The notes below the pieces were generated by a model. It worked only from the letters and a program-made list of their open reading frames with translations, was not told where the DNA came from and did no database searches. Made by a program: the position numbers and the translations under genes. A DNA stretch of 64,000 nucleotides from Deltaproteobacteria bacterium RIFCSPHIGHO2_02_FULL_40_28 (GTDB lineage: Bacteria; UBA10199; 2-12-FULL-40-28). The DNA is taken from NCBI GenBank assembly GCA_001798135.1, contig MGRJ01000027.1, forward strand, positions 1 through 64,000. The letters run 5' to 3'. Below, piece after piece: positions 15,208 through 23,959 of the stretch (its first letter is position 1; every line of letters begins with the position of its first letter).

Positions 15208-16275
15208 ATGGAAAGTAATCATGATGCTCCTGTTAAGCATGGAGGGAATTTTATTCCCTCCATTGCAGTGGCTATTGCCCTCTATTTAAGCGGCTTTTTT
15301 GTCATTTTAACGCCGCTTCCTTTTTTGTATCAATTTTTAAGAAACTTCAAGCAAGGCTTTGTGACAGTAGTGCTGCCTAGCTTTATGATTTTAATTTTCT
15401 TGTACAGCATAGGGCTTATGCCCCTTTATCAATTCTACCAAGCCTATCCTCAATGGTCCTGGATTTTACCTATCCCCGGCATGGGCTTTTTACAGTTTTT
15501 GAATCCTACATGGGTTTTTATTTTTGGCTTAAGCTATTTTTCATTTTATATTTTGTCTGCTTGGGTGATGAGTTCAGTGATTGTGGGGCATTATAATCCA
15601 GCTAAACATTTTTTAGGAGCGAGCTTTTTATTAGCTCTTTTAGTTATTGTGTATGTTTTAGGAGTTTTTATTTTTCTTAAAATTAATCCACAACCTGTTT
15701 TGATTGATTATTTTCAAGGATCAGTAAATGAATTTATTTTGATCCAGAAACAAAAAGGATTGCCTCTTGAACAGCTCGATTTTTTAAAACAAAATGCCGC
15801 TCTTGTTGTTAAATATTCTATCATGGTATCACCGGCAGCAATTGTTTGTGGTACTTTTTTTGTTCTGGTTTTAAATCTTGTAATCGGGAAAAAACTTTTT
15901 GGTCTTTTCCCTGCTGCTCAAAAAAGAACTCAAATTACTTCTTGGGCTATTCCCTTTGCTGGAGTTTGGGTTTTAATTGTTTCAATTTTAGGGCTTTTTT
16001 TTGGAAACGAGCTTCCTTATTCTTCTCTTGTTATTGCCATCAGTGCCAATGTTACTTTAATTTTAGCCTTTCTTTATTACTTGCAGGGTGTAGCCATTAT
16101 TGCTTTTTTTCTAGACCAATGGGGAGTAAGGTCTTTTATTAAGCTTTTAATTTATATTATTCTTCTTCTCTTTTTTCAGTCTGTGGGTGTTTTAGTTGTT
16201 CTCCTTGGTTTTTTTGATTCTTGGCTAGAACTTCGAAAGAAAGCCCTTAAACTAAAGACCCCAAATGGAGATTGA
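15208..16275 (+). CDS. DUF2232 (YybS-like) membrane protein
   Basis: This protein of about 355 residues has eight or so hydrophobic helices, starting with FIPSIAVAIALYLSGFFVIL. It occupies the exact place, between rpsR and rplI, where deltaproteobacteria carry a DUF2232 gene. The family resembles the membrane parts of ECF-type or YybS proteins; its role is not established. A TTG two codons earlier is an alternative start; neither has a ribosome site. The protein ends with a short basic tail. Confidence 0.8.
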   Translation: MESNHDAPVKHGGNFIPSIAVAIALYLSGFFVILTPLPFLYQFLRNFKQGFVTVVLPSFMILIFLYSIGLMPLYQFYQAYPQWSWILPIPGMGFLQFLNPTWVFIFGLSYFSFYILSAWVMSSVIVGHYNPAKHFLGASFLLALLVIVYVLGVFIFLKINPQPVLIDYFQGSVNEFILIQKQKGLPLEQLDFLKQNAALVVKYSIMVSPAAIVCGTFFVLVLNLVIGKKLFGLFPAAQKRTQITSWAIPFAGVWVLIVSILGLFFGNELPYSSLVIAISANVTLILAFLYYLQGVAIIAFFLDQWGVRSFIKLLIYIILLLFFQSVGVLVVLLGFFDSWLELRKKALKLKTPNGD

Positions 16276-16325
16276 TTTTGATTACAAATAGCGTTAGGAG
16301 CGACAGGGGATAAAAGGAGTTAAGT

Positions 16326-16880
16326 ATGACAGTTAAAGTAATTCTTCAAAAAACAGTTCCAAGTCTTGGGATGGTTGGTGATGTTGTGAATGTAGCCCCA
16401 GGCTATTTTCGTAACTTTCTCTATCCCAAGGGTTTTGCATCTCTTGCTAGCGAAAAAAATGTGGGGCAATGGGAACATCAAAAAAAGGTGATTGCCTTTA
16501 AAAAGGATAAACAAAAAGGGGAGGCCGAAAATCTTCAAAAACAATTAGAATCCCAGGTTTTTTCTCTTGAACATTTAGCAGGTCAGCATGATAGACTTTT
16601 TGGGTCCATTACAAGTCAGGAGATTGCCTCAAAATTAAAAGAAGCGGGTTTTACTATTGATCGGAGGCAAATTAACCAAGACGAACCCATTAAAACAGCA
16701 GGGGTTCATACGGTTAAGATAAAGCTTCATCCTGAGGTAGTAGCTGGTGTGAAATTAGAAGTTAAAGCAAAACATAAAGAAGAAGAAGACAAAGAACCCA
16801 AACAAGCTAAAGAAAAAATAAAGAAAGAAATAAAAGAAGAAACAAAGGAAATTGAAACTAAAGAATCTGCAGAAAATTAA
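16326..16880 (+). CDS. rplI: 50S ribosomal protein L9 with charged C-terminal extension
   Basis: The first 148 or so residues are canonical L9: MTVKVILQKTVPSLGMVGDVVNVAPGYFRNFLYPKG for the N-terminal rRNA-binding domain, then a long helix, then GSITSQEIASKLKEAG and HPEVVAGVKLEVKA. About 35 extra residues made almost only of Lys and Glu follow. A KAAGGAG-like site (AAAAGGAG) lies upstream. Together with L25, two ribosomal proteins in the region have low-complexity tails. Confidence 0.95.
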   Translation: MTVKVILQKTVPSLGMVGDVVNVAPGYFRNFLYPKGFASLASEKNVGQWEHQKKVIAFKKDKQKGEAENLQKQLESQVFSLEHLAGQHDRLFGSITSQEIASKLKEAGFTIDRRQINQDEPIKTAGVHTVKIKLHPEVVAGVKLEVKAKHKEEEDKEPKQAKEKIKKEIKEETKEIETKESAEN

Positions 16881-16899
16881 CGTTCAAATAAAGTAGGTT

Positions 16900-18285
16900 A
16901 TGGTGGCTAAGCTTGCTGTTCAAGAGATTCCATCCTCCCTCAAAATGCCTCCTCATAATCATGAGGCCGAATGTGCTGTGTTGGGTGCTGTGCTTATCGA
17001 TAATGATTCGATCAATAAAGTTTTAGAAATTTTAAGCCCTGAAGATTTTTATCGTGAGGCTCATTCTCATATTTTTAGAGCCATGATTTCTCTTTCAGAA
17101 AAAAATGAGCCTACTGATTTTGTTACCGTTACCAATACGTTAACTTCAGCTCATTTGCTTGATATGGTGGGTGGGGCTTCTTATCTTTCAAGTTTGGCTG
17201 ATTCTATTCCCTCTTCGGCCAATGTTGTAGCTTATGCTAAAATTATCCGCGAAAAATCCATTCTCAGACGATTAATTGAAGCAGCCAGCACGATTGCCAC
17301 TTCGGGATATGAAGGAGCAGAAGAAGCTGAATCACTTTTAGATCATGCTGAAAGGATGATTTTTGATATTTCTGAAAATCGGGCACGGGCTAGTTTTTAT
17401 GCAGCTAAAGATATTGTTAAAGATAGTTTTAAAAAAATCGAGGAACTTTTTGAAAATAAAAAAGAAGTAACAGGCTTGGCAACGGGGCTAACAGATTTTG
17501 ATCGTATTACCTGTGGATTACAAGGGGGTGATCTCATCATCATTGCAGCCAGACCCTCCATGGGAAAAACAGCCCTGGCCATTAATATGGCTGAACATAT
17601 TTCCTTAAATGAACATAAAACAGTTGCCATTTTTTCACTCGAAATGTCCAAGGAACAAATTGTAACTCGTATGTTGTGTTCGCAATCAAGAATCGATTCT
17701 TCCAAACTTCGTAAGGGAGAACTTTCAGATAGAGATTGGCCAGCTTTAACGCGTGCTGCAGGAGAACTTTCAGAGGTAAACTTGTTTGTTGATGATTCCC
17801 CATCCCCTACAGTTTTAGAAATGCGAGCTAAAGCGAGACGCCTTAAAAAAGAAAAGGGTTTGGATCTTCTGATTGTAGATTATTTGCAGTTGGTGCGTGG
17901 AAGTGGATTTAACAATAATCGTGAACAAGAAATTTCTGAAATTTCAAGATCGTTAAAGGCTTTGGCTAAAGAACTTCATGTTCCTGTTGTTGCCCTTTCC
18001 CAGTTAAATCGTGCTGTGGAAAACCGCAATAACAGAAGACCTCAACTAGCCGATTTGCGCGAATCAGGTGCGATTGAACAAGATGCCGACCTCATTACTT
18101 TTATTTATCGAGATGAAGTTTACGATCCTAATTCCCCAGACCGTGGTGTTGCTGAACTTATTGTTGGGAAACAACGCAATGGTCCAACTGGAATGTGTCG
18201 CATGGCCTTTCTTAATCAGTATACTCGGTTTGAAAATTTAGCTTACAATGCAGAACAAAATTACGATGCATCAGTTGAAACTTAA
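16900..18285 (+). CDS. dnaB: replicative DNA helicase DnaB
   Basis: The 461 residues include the N-terminal DnaG-binding domain (PHNHEAECAVLGAVLIDND), a linker, and the RecA-like helicase domain with Walker A ARPSMGKTA (about 211-219), Walker B LLIVDYLQL (about 325), and the arginine-finger region AVENRNNRRPQLADLRESGAIEQDAD. It unwinds DNA at the replication fork. The rpsF-rpsR-DUF2232-rplI-dnaB order is conserved. Its end overlaps the next gene by 20 bp. Confidence 0.97.
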   Translation: MVAKLAVQEIPSSLKMPPHNHEAECAVLGAVLIDNDSINKVLEILSPEDFYREAHSHIFRAMISLSEKNEPTDFVTVTNTLTSAHLLDMVGGASYLSSLADSIPSSANVVAYAKIIREKSILRRLIEAASTIATSGYEGAEEAESLLDHAERMIFDISENRARASFYAAKDIVKDSFKKIEELFENKKEVTGLATGLTDFDRITCGLQGGDLIIIAARPSMGKTALAINMAEHISLNEHKTVAIFSLEMSKEQIVTRMLCSQSRIDSSKLRKGELSDRDWPALTRAAGELSEVNLFVDDSPSPTVLEMRAKARRLKKEKGLDLLIVDYLQLVRGSGFNNNREQEISEISRSLKALAKELHVPVVALSQLNRAVENRNNRRPQLADLRESGAIEQDADLITFIYRDEVYDPNSPDRGVAELIVGKQRNGPTGMCRMAFLNQYTRFENLAYNAEQNYDASVET

Positions 18286-18877
18286 ATCCTTGATCATTGC
18301 TACCCTCAACAAGGGTAAACTTAAAGAAATTACAAATCTTTTTTCCTCCCTTCCTTTCGAAATTAAATCACTGTCTGATTATTCCCAAATTGGGTCTATT
18401 TCTGAAACCGGAAAAACATTTTTAGAGAATGCACGAATTAAAGCACAAACTGTTCATGAAAAACTGAGTGGATATGTTTTAGCTGATGATAGTGGCCTTT
18501 CATGTGATGATTTAGAAGGGGCTCCGGGGGTTGATTCAGCTTATTTTGCAGGCCCAAAAGCAACCGATGATGAAAATAATCAAATGCTTTTAAAAAAAAT
18601 GTCTGAAATTCATGACCCTTCTAGAAGAGCACGCTATGTGTGTGTTTTAGTTTTAATCACTCCCGATGGCCAAAAACATGTTGTAGAAGAAACCTGTGAA
18701 GGGATGATCACCTTTACCCCTTCGGGATCTCATGGTTTTGGATATGATCCTTATTTTTTTCTTCCTGAAAAAAATTGCACCATGGCCGATCTTTCATTGA
18801 AAGTAAAAAACACCCTGTCCCATCGAGGCAAAGCCTTAAAAAAAATGGCGGAAATCCTCAATAAACTTATGTCATAA
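18266..18877 (+). CDS. rdgB: non-canonical purine NTP pyrophosphatase (RdgB/HAM1)
   Basis: This protein of about 203 residues removes ITP, dITP and XTP from the nucleotide pool. The motifs are IIATLNKGKLKEI near the start, TFLENARIKAQT, the catalytic ADDSGLSCDDLEGAPGVDSAYFAG region and SHGFGYDPYFFLPE, ending in SHRGKALKKM. The ATG at 18266 is preferred because the family starts close to the IIAT strand; an ATG at 18248 in the same frame would add six residues. No ribosome site is seen, so coupling to dnaB is likely. Confidence 0.93.
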   Translation: MHQLKLKSLIIATLNKGKLKEITNLFSSLPFEIKSLSDYSQIGSISETGKTFLENARIKAQTVHEKLSGYVLADDSGLSCDDLEGAPGVDSAYFAGPKATDDENNQMLLKKMSEIHDPSRRARYVCVLVLITPDGQKHVVEETCEGMITFTPSGSHGFGYDPYFFLPEKNCTMADLSLKVKNTLSHRGKALKKMAEILNKLMS

Positions 18878-18884
18878 CTCCCCC

Positions 18885-18934
18885 AACCCCCTCTTATCCT
18901 TCGACTTCGCTCAGGACATGCCTTAAGAGGGGTT
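18885..18934. repeat. inverted repeat with CTTCGAC..CTCAGGAC core, possible terminator
   Basis: AACCCCCTCTTA (18885-18896) and TAAGAGGGGTT (18924-18934) pair with one bulged C and enclose CCTTCGACTTCGCTCAGGAC, a core often found in dispersed bacterial repeats. It immediately follows the rdgB stop and so may end the long housekeeping transcript. Confidence 0.55.
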
Positions 18935-18940
18935 AACATA

Positions 18941-18982
18941 TGTCATCAAAACATTGACATTTGTCATCATTTTTATTACAAT
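18941..18982 (+). promoter_or_regulatory. promoter with embedded TGTCATCA operator for the wHTH/nucleotidyltransferase pair
   Basis: TTGACA (18954-18959) and TACAAT (18977-18982) are separated by exactly 17 bp. TGTCATCA occurs at 18941-18948 and again at 18962-18969, 21 bp apart (two helical turns), one copy upstream of the -35 and one inside the spacer. TGACA-TT-TGTCA (18955-18966) also forms an inverted repeat across the -35. Six bases separate the -10 from the ATG at 18989, with no ribosome site, so the mRNA is probably leaderless. Confidence 0.75.
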
Positions 18983-18988
18983 TAAAGT

Positions 18989-19423
18989 ATGGATCTTAGT
19001 TTTCTCATACCTTCTAAAACACGTAGGACTGTGTTGGCGTATTTTGTAGCAAACCCCAAGGCTACAGGAGGGGTTCGGGAATTAGCTCGTGAGATGGGCA
19101 TTGCCCCGCAGTTGGCTTATCGTGAATTAGTAAACTTGGAGGGATGGGGATTTTTATTTTCTTCCAAAAGGGGAAACCAAAGAGCTTTTCGGTTGAATGA
19201 AAGATTTCCACTTTATCCTGGAGTTAAAGAAATATTTCTCTCATTTCAAAAAGAGAATAATCGCACCATTGAAATTGTAAAAACCTATGATTGGAAAAAA
19301 CTATCTGCTCATTACAAAAAAATTCCAATACCTGAAGAATTAATAAAAGGACTCACTAGTAAAAGAACAAAGCCCAGAGCTTATGATGAGGAAAAACTTC
19401 TTAAAAAGAAAGGTTTTTTATGA
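18989..19423 (+). CDS. winged-helix regulator / antitoxin-like partner of a nucleotidyltransferase
   Basis: The 144-residue product has a winged helix-turn-helix over residues about 8-70 (KTRRTVLAYFVANP, then VRELAREMGIAPQLAYRELVNLEGWGFL and a wing with RGNQRAFRLN). It resembles the DNA-binding partners of AbiE-type and similar nucleotidyltransferase pairs. It overlaps the next gene by 4 bp (ATGA). A strong promoter with repeated TGTCATCA boxes precedes it, as expected for autorepression. The exact family is not certain. Confidence 0.75.
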   Translation: MDLSFLIPSKTRRTVLAYFVANPKATGGVRELAREMGIAPQLAYRELVNLEGWGFLFSSKRGNQRAFRLNERFPLYPGVKEIFLSFQKENNRTIEIVKTYDWKKLSAHYKKIPIPEELIKGLTSKRTKPRAYDEEKLLKKKGFL

Positions 19424-19986
19424 ATCATTTTAAAAAGGAATTAGAGCACATTTCAAAACTTCCTTTAACCAGTCAACAAATAGCTCTGGCAGCTCTTTTG
19501 ACTACTTGTTTTAAGGAAGAGAATGTTGAGCTTGTTGTTGTTGGAGGGGCGGCTGTTCAATATTATTCGGAAGCCGAATATGTTACAAAAGATCTTGATG
19601 CTATTCTTTTTGGTGATACCAAAGATATTATTGATCATGTGATGCACAAATTAGGTTTTAAACGTACAAGCACTTATCGTCATTTTGAACATCCTTTTTT
19701 CCCTTTTGTTGTGGAGTTTCCTCCTTGCCCAGTAGAAGTGGGAAATCGTCATCTGGGAAAATTTAATCTTCTTACAATGAATCAATATAGGGTTCAAATT
19801 ATTCGTATCGAAGACATCATTATGGATCGAATTATTGGTGGAGTAGAATGGAAACAAGAACATCTTTTAAACCAAGCCAAACTTCTTTGGATCAAAAACA
19901 AAACAATCATCGATAAAAAATATCTTACCCAATTTGCCAAAGAAGAAGGGTATCTTAAGAATCTGAATAAAATCATTAAGTTATAA
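19420..19986 (+). CDS. nucleotidyltransferase-fold protein (AbiEii/DUF6036-like)
   Basis: The 188-residue product has the short nucleotidyltransferase signature VVVGGAAVQYYS followed by TKDLDAIL (the D-x-D metal ligands), then IRIEDIIMDRIIG, the helix typical of AbiEii and related proteins. Such proteins act as toxins or as tRNA/protein nucleotidyltransferases in two-gene modules with a winged-helix partner. That is the arrangement here, with a 4-bp overlap. Substrate and toxicity are not readable. Confidence 0.75.
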   Translation: MNHFKKELEHISKLPLTSQQIALAALLTTCFKEENVELVVVGGAAVQYYSEAEYVTKDLDAILFGDTKDIIDHVMHKLGFKRTSTYRHFEHPFFPFVVEFPPCPVEVGNRHLGKFNLLTMNQYRVQIIRIEDIIMDRIIGGVEWKQEHLLNQAKLLWIKNKTIIDKKYLTQFAKEEGYLKNLNKIIKL

Positions 19987-20028
19987 TTGTAAAAGAGAGC
20001 AACTTTTCTGTATTAGGGCCGATAATCT

Positions 20029-21003
20029 GTGTTAGAGACCACTATGGTTGATTTTTCAAAATTAGCAGGCGACTTGGTTCAATTTTATCAAAGTGATGGA
20101 GAAATCCAGGCGAGAGAAATTGTTGTCCTAGAAGAAACACATGATTTAGATAGTGATGGTTTTTTCGCTGGTTGTTCTAGTGGAACCAAAACAGACAAAA
20201 TGCAGCAACTAGCTAAGGCTGTAAATAGTGGTGGTGTTGTTGATACAAGTGATGATCTTTCTCTTTTTATCCCTGCTGAACAAAAAACTCTTCGTGATTT
20301 AATTGGTGAAAAACCCTTTGTAGCCAGGGCTGCTATTGTGATGAGGAGATTACAGGTTGTTAATACCCATCAAGAAGCAGATGAAGTGATGGCGGAATGG
20401 TTTGCATTAACGCTAAACCGTGGCCTTCCCATGTGGGATGGTTTTGCAGAAGATATTGGAAAAGGTTTAAAACATTACTTAGAATTTCCTACACATGGTT
20501 TTGAGCAAGTAGAAGCGGCCCTTGATTTGCTTTCTCTCTATGATCGCAAGCGGTATGTAGAGGCCTTTGAGATGTATGCCCCTCAAGTAACCACCCCTGC
20601 TCAATTTAGGGAAAAGGTGATCAACTCTCCTTTACCCGTTGTCTTGTTGGATATTGCAGAAGTGCATCCAAGGGGAGCTTTTTATTTGGGTAGGATTTAT
20701 TCAGGAAAAGTGAGATTTGTGGCAGTTGATCGTGTACAATTTCCTTCAGATGCCGATGTTAATATTTATAATTATTTTTCAACCCAACCTCGTAGGGGGA
20801 TGGTTAAAGATGATATGTCTGGTAAAAGTACCGAGGAAGTGATTAGCATGGAATGGGTTTTGATTAAAGATGGCCGGGTGGTTAAAAGAATTGTCGATAA
20901 AAATGTTAATGATGCTTTTGATCCAACTAACGGTGACGCTGATCCCATTAAAGCATATTTTGGAATTGAGACCCCTGACATCGTGAACATGCATTGCAAT
21001 TGA
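20029..21003 (+). CDS. hypothetical protein, 324 residues
   Basis: The protein looks soluble and cytoplasmic. It has no motif I recognise. Notable stretches are VVLEETHDLDSDGFFAG near the start, a helical middle and a C-terminal beta-rich part with YNYFSTQPRRGMVKDDMSGKSTEEVISMEW. The frame starts with GTG at 20029; an ATG at 20044 is an alternative, and neither has a ribosome site. It follows the nucleotidyltransferase by 42 bp and precedes queG by 15 bp, with no clear functional link. Confidence 0.6.
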   Translation: MLETTMVDFSKLAGDLVQFYQSDGEIQAREIVVLEETHDLDSDGFFAGCSSGTKTDKMQQLAKAVNSGGVVDTSDDLSLFIPAEQKTLRDLIGEKPFVARAAIVMRRLQVVNTHQEADEVMAEWFALTLNRGLPMWDGFAEDIGKGLKHYLEFPTHGFEQVEAALDLLSLYDRKRYVEAFEMYAPQVTTPAQFREKVINSPLPVVLLDIAEVHPRGAFYLGRIYSGKVRFVAVDRVQFPSDADVNIYNYFSTQPRRGMVKDDMSGKSTEEVISMEWVLIKDGRVVKRIVDKNVNDAFDPTNGDADPIKAYFGIETPDIVNMHCN

Positions 21004-21018
21004 TAGTTTCAACTCCCT

Positions 21019-21954
21019 ATGATTTTTTCCTTAAGTCAAATCATTAAAAACGAGGCCGTGCGATTGGGTTTTAATTTAGTGGGGATTACTTCTGCCAAGC
21101 CCCACCCAGACCGATTGTGTTTTTTTGAATGGTTGGATCAAGGCATGGCTGCCACCATGGATTGGATGTATCGCTCGCGTGAAAAAAGAGGTGAGCCCAC
21201 CCTTGTACTTCCTGGTGTTCAATCCATTATTTGTGTGGGCCTGCTTTATAAAACGGATTATCCGCAATCTCTTGAATGCCAAGACAAAGAAAGGGGATGG
21301 ATTTCAAATTATGCATGGGGAGATGATTATCACGAGGTGTTTCTTTCAAAATTAAAACTCTTGGAGCAATTCATTCATGAAAAAAATTTAGATGTTCAAA
21401 CAAAATCTTATGTAGATACAGGGCCTCTTTTAGAACGAAGTTATGCAGCAAGCAGCGGCCTTGGCTGGATTGGAAAAAACACCTGCCTTATTCACCCTCA
21501 CTTGGGGTCTTTCTTTTTTTTAGGAGAGATTTTAACAAATTTAAAATTGGAGTTTGATGCTTCCATGATGGATCATTGTGGTAAGTGCACTCGTTGTATC
21601 GATGCTTGCCCCACCCAGGCCCTAACTCCCCACAAACTAGATGCCAATAAATGCATTTCTTATCTCACCATTGAACATCGAGGCAGAATTGATGAAAAAC
21701 TAGTTGCGCAAGTAGGACATCATATTGTTGGTTGTGATATTTGTCAGGATGTTTGTCCCTGGAATGACAAAGCTCCTTGTACAAAAGAAAAAAGTTTTGA
21801 ACCTGGGCCGGGATTATTTAATCCCGATTTGGATAGCTTAGAAAAAATAGGAGAAAATTTTTCAGAAATTTTCAAAAAAAGCCCTATTAAAAGATTAAAA
21901 AAAGAGGGATGGGAAAGAAATTTAAAAATTGTAAGAAAAAATAAAGTGGTCTGA
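21019..21954 (+). CDS. queG: epoxyqueuosine reductase
   Basis: This 311-residue protein catalyses the last step of queuosine formation in tRNA wobble position 34, using cobalamin and two [4Fe-4S] clusters. The cluster ligands are visible: C187-x2-C190-x2-C193-x3-C197-P and C239-x2-C242-x3-C246-P. The likely catalytic Asp133 is in YVDTGPLLER, followed by GWIGKNTCLIHP. It lacks the C-terminal HEAT-like extension of longer QueG proteins. Cobalamin use is shared with the ecm product nearby. Confidence 0.94.
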   Translation: MIFSLSQIIKNEAVRLGFNLVGITSAKPHPDRLCFFEWLDQGMAATMDWMYRSREKRGEPTLVLPGVQSIICVGLLYKTDYPQSLECQDKERGWISNYAWGDDYHEVFLSKLKLLEQFIHEKNLDVQTKSYVDTGPLLERSYAASSGLGWIGKNTCLIHPHLGSFFFLGEILTNLKLEFDASMMDHCGKCTRCIDACPTQALTPHKLDANKCISYLTIEHRGRIDEKLVAQVGHHIVGCDICQDVCPWNDKAPCTKEKSFEPGPGLFNPDLDSLEKIGENFSEIFKKSPIKRLKKEGWERNLKIVRKNKVV

Positions 21955-22042
21955 CAAAGAGAAGAGTGAATGATTGACAAAAATTTTTCTCCTTGCCATG
22001 AAGTGGTCCCTTTGGGATAAGGAGGGGCTAGGGGAGGTAAAT

Positions 22043-22654
22043 ATGGCAGATACCCAACAAAATATTCCAGAAAAGAAAAAATTACCTGGATGGGCAAAGC
22101 TTCTCATTATTTTTGCTGTGATTGCAGTGGTGGGGCTTACTGTTCTTTCCATAGGTGTTGGACTGGTAGGATATTTCTTTACTTCTAAAACTGCTGGCAA
22201 GTTGGTTGAAACAGGTATTGAAAAAGTGATTGAGATGCAAGCTGAAAAAGAAGGAAAAAAGGCTGATATCGATTTTTCAGTAGATTCCAAGGAAGGTGGT
22301 TTTGAAATTAAAGACAAAGAATCAGGACAAAAATTTTCTTTAAGTGCCGGCAAGGAGCTACCATCTGATTTTCCCAAGGATGTGCCCGTTATACCAGATG
22401 CTAAAATTGTTTCATCCATGGTGATGGGGCCTATTGTCATGGTGGCTTTTGAAACAGATAAAAATCTTGCTGAAGTCATCACAAACTATACAGCAGAAAT
22501 TATTGGAAAAGGATGGAGCCAAAATAACGAAGCCAATATGGGCAATATGATGATGAAAGCTTTTGGCAAGGATAATAGAAGCATCTCACTTCAAGGAGAA
22601 GAAAAAGACGGCAAATCAACTGTAAATTTATCGATTATGAACGAGGGGCAGTAA
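22043..22654 (+). CDS. single-pass membrane protein, unknown
   Basis: The ATG at 22043 has GGGGAGG 6 nt upstream and gives 203 residues; an in-frame TTG at 21974 lies further upstream. One membrane helix (LLIIFAVIAVVGLTVLSIGVGLVGYFF, about 21-47) follows a short basic N-terminus. The rest is exterior, with FPKDVPVIPDAKIVSS and FETDKNLAEVITNYTAEIIGKGW. This pattern is found in uncharacterised exported proteins. The stop is directly adjacent to the convergent ccr stop, with no spacer. Confidence 0.7.
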   Translation: MADTQQNIPEKKKLPGWAKLLIIFAVIAVVGLTVLSIGVGLVGYFFTSKTAGKLVETGIEKVIEMQAEKEGKKADIDFSVDSKEGGFEIKDKESGQKFSLSAGKELPSDFPKDVPVIPDAKIVSSMVMGPIVMVAFETDKNLAEVITNYTAEIIGKGWSQNNEANMGNMMMKAFGKDNRSISLQGEEKDGKSTVNLSIMNEGQ

Positions 22655-23917
22655 TTACTCGTGCAAATTTTTTAATCCTGTTTTTTTTGCATTGACCAAA
22701 ATAGCCATGTTTCCACTAGGGTGTTTATTCTGATGCATCAATGCATGACACGAACCTGTTTCATCAAACTGAAAAGTTTTTGAAAGACAGGGATCAACTT
22801 TTCCTGCCAAAACCAGCTCATTGATTCCCTTGGCTTGATCGTCATTAGCAAAATGAGAACCTTGAAAACGTTTTTGTCTCATCCAGTGATAACGTAAATC
22901 AAGTGTGGCATTGTATCCCGTAGTTCCAGCACAAATAACAACCATTCCACCTGTGTCACACACAAAACCAGAGGTAGGAACAGTGTCTTCGCCGGGATGT
23001 TCAAATACAATGCGGGGACTTTTTCTTTCGCCTAAAACTTCCCAAATTGCTTTTCCAAAAGCTCTAGCCCCGCCCAGCCATTTATCGTAACCAACTTGAT
23101 CTTTCCAGTGAGGAAGTATTCCCCAGTGGTTAAAGTTTTTGCGGTTGATCACTCCCTTGGCTCCTAATTTTTTACAATATTCAGCTTTGTCATCACTGCT
23201 TACAACGGCAATGGCAACCCCATCCACAGCTTTCACAATTTGAATGGCCTGGCATCCGAGCCCACCAGTACCTCCCCAAATAAGAACTACATCATTTTTT
23301 TGAACATGATGTGGTGTCCAAGCCATCAGCATACGATAGGCTGTAGCCCCCACCAACATGTAGGCTGCCGATTCTTCCCAAGTTAAATGTTTTGGTTTTG
23401 GCAAACATTGATGAGCTTGTACGCGTGTAAATTGAGCAAAACTTCCATAATTGGTTTCGTATCCCCAAATGCGAAAGCTAGGTCCATACATGGGATCTTG
23501 TCCTGTTTTTACAACAGGATCATTTTTGTCCCACATGCCGCAATGAATAACTACTTCATCGCCTATTTTTATATTTTTAACATCGCTTCCTACTTTCCAT
23601 ACAATTCCGGATGCATCTGAACCACCAATATGAAAACCGGTGGTATCTGGAAAATAAGGATCTTTGGGTCTGGATTTTGTAACATCAATGGGAATACCAA
23701 GAGCTGCCCACACATTGTTGTAGTTAACTCCTGCAGCCATCACATAAACAAGCACTTCATCAGGACGAATACTAGGTATCGCCACGGTTTCTTTTTGAAA
23801 AGCCTGAGTGGGTTCGCCAAAGCGATCGGGCCTTACCACTTGAGCAATCATTTTTTGAGGCACTTCTCCCAGGGGAGGAAGTTCGCCGATTTCATAAATT
23901 TCCTTAGCCATACTCAT
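22655..23917 (-). CDS. ccr: crotonyl-CoA carboxylase/reductase
   Basis: This 420-residue medium-chain reductase catalyses the signature step of the ethylmalonyl-CoA pathway: reductive carboxylation of crotonyl-CoA to (2S)-ethylmalonyl-CoA with NADPH and CO2. Family traits are [14 protein letters not shown] (with the Asn that contacts CO2), [29 protein letters not shown] (the Glu of GYET), the nucleotide loop [14 protein letters not shown], and [12 protein letters not shown]. An AAGGAG ribosome site precedes the ATG; an internal ATG two codons later is possible. It follows ecm by 42 bp on the same strand. Confidence 0.95.
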   Translation of the reverse strand: MSMAKEIYEIGELPPLGEVPQKMIAQVVRPDRFGEPTQAFQKETVAIPSIRPDEVLVYVMAAGVNYNNVWAALGIPIDVTKSRPKDPYFPDTTGFHIGGSDASGIVWKVGSDVKNIKIGDEVVIHCGMWDKNDPVVKTGQDPMYGPSFRIWGYETNYGSFAQFTRVQAHQCLPKPKHLTWEESAAYMLVGATAYRMLMAWTPHHVQKNDVVLIWGGTGGLGCQAIQIVKAVDGVAIAVVSSDDKAEYCKKLGAKGVINRKNFNHWGILPHWKDQVGYDKWLGGARAFGKAIWEVLGERKSPRIVFEHPGEDTVPTSGFVCDTGGMVVICAGTTGYNATLDLRYHWMRQKRFQGSHFANDDQAKGINELVLAGKVDPCLSKTFQFDETGSCHALMHQNKHPSGNMAILVNAKKTGLKNLHE

Positions 23918-23959
23918 TCTCCTTTTTAGATAATTTTGTCATCCTGAACGACAAAAAAA

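Noticed and set aside
21974-22042. Longer N-terminus for the membrane protein starting at TTG 21974
   Set aside because: The ATG at 22043 has a good ribosome site and begins a typical cytoplasmic N-terminus; the upstream part is GC-rich repeat-like sequence.
22043-22654. Assignment of this membrane-anchored protein to the EMC pathway
   Set aside because: It only converges on ccr; nothing in its sequence suggests a metabolic role.
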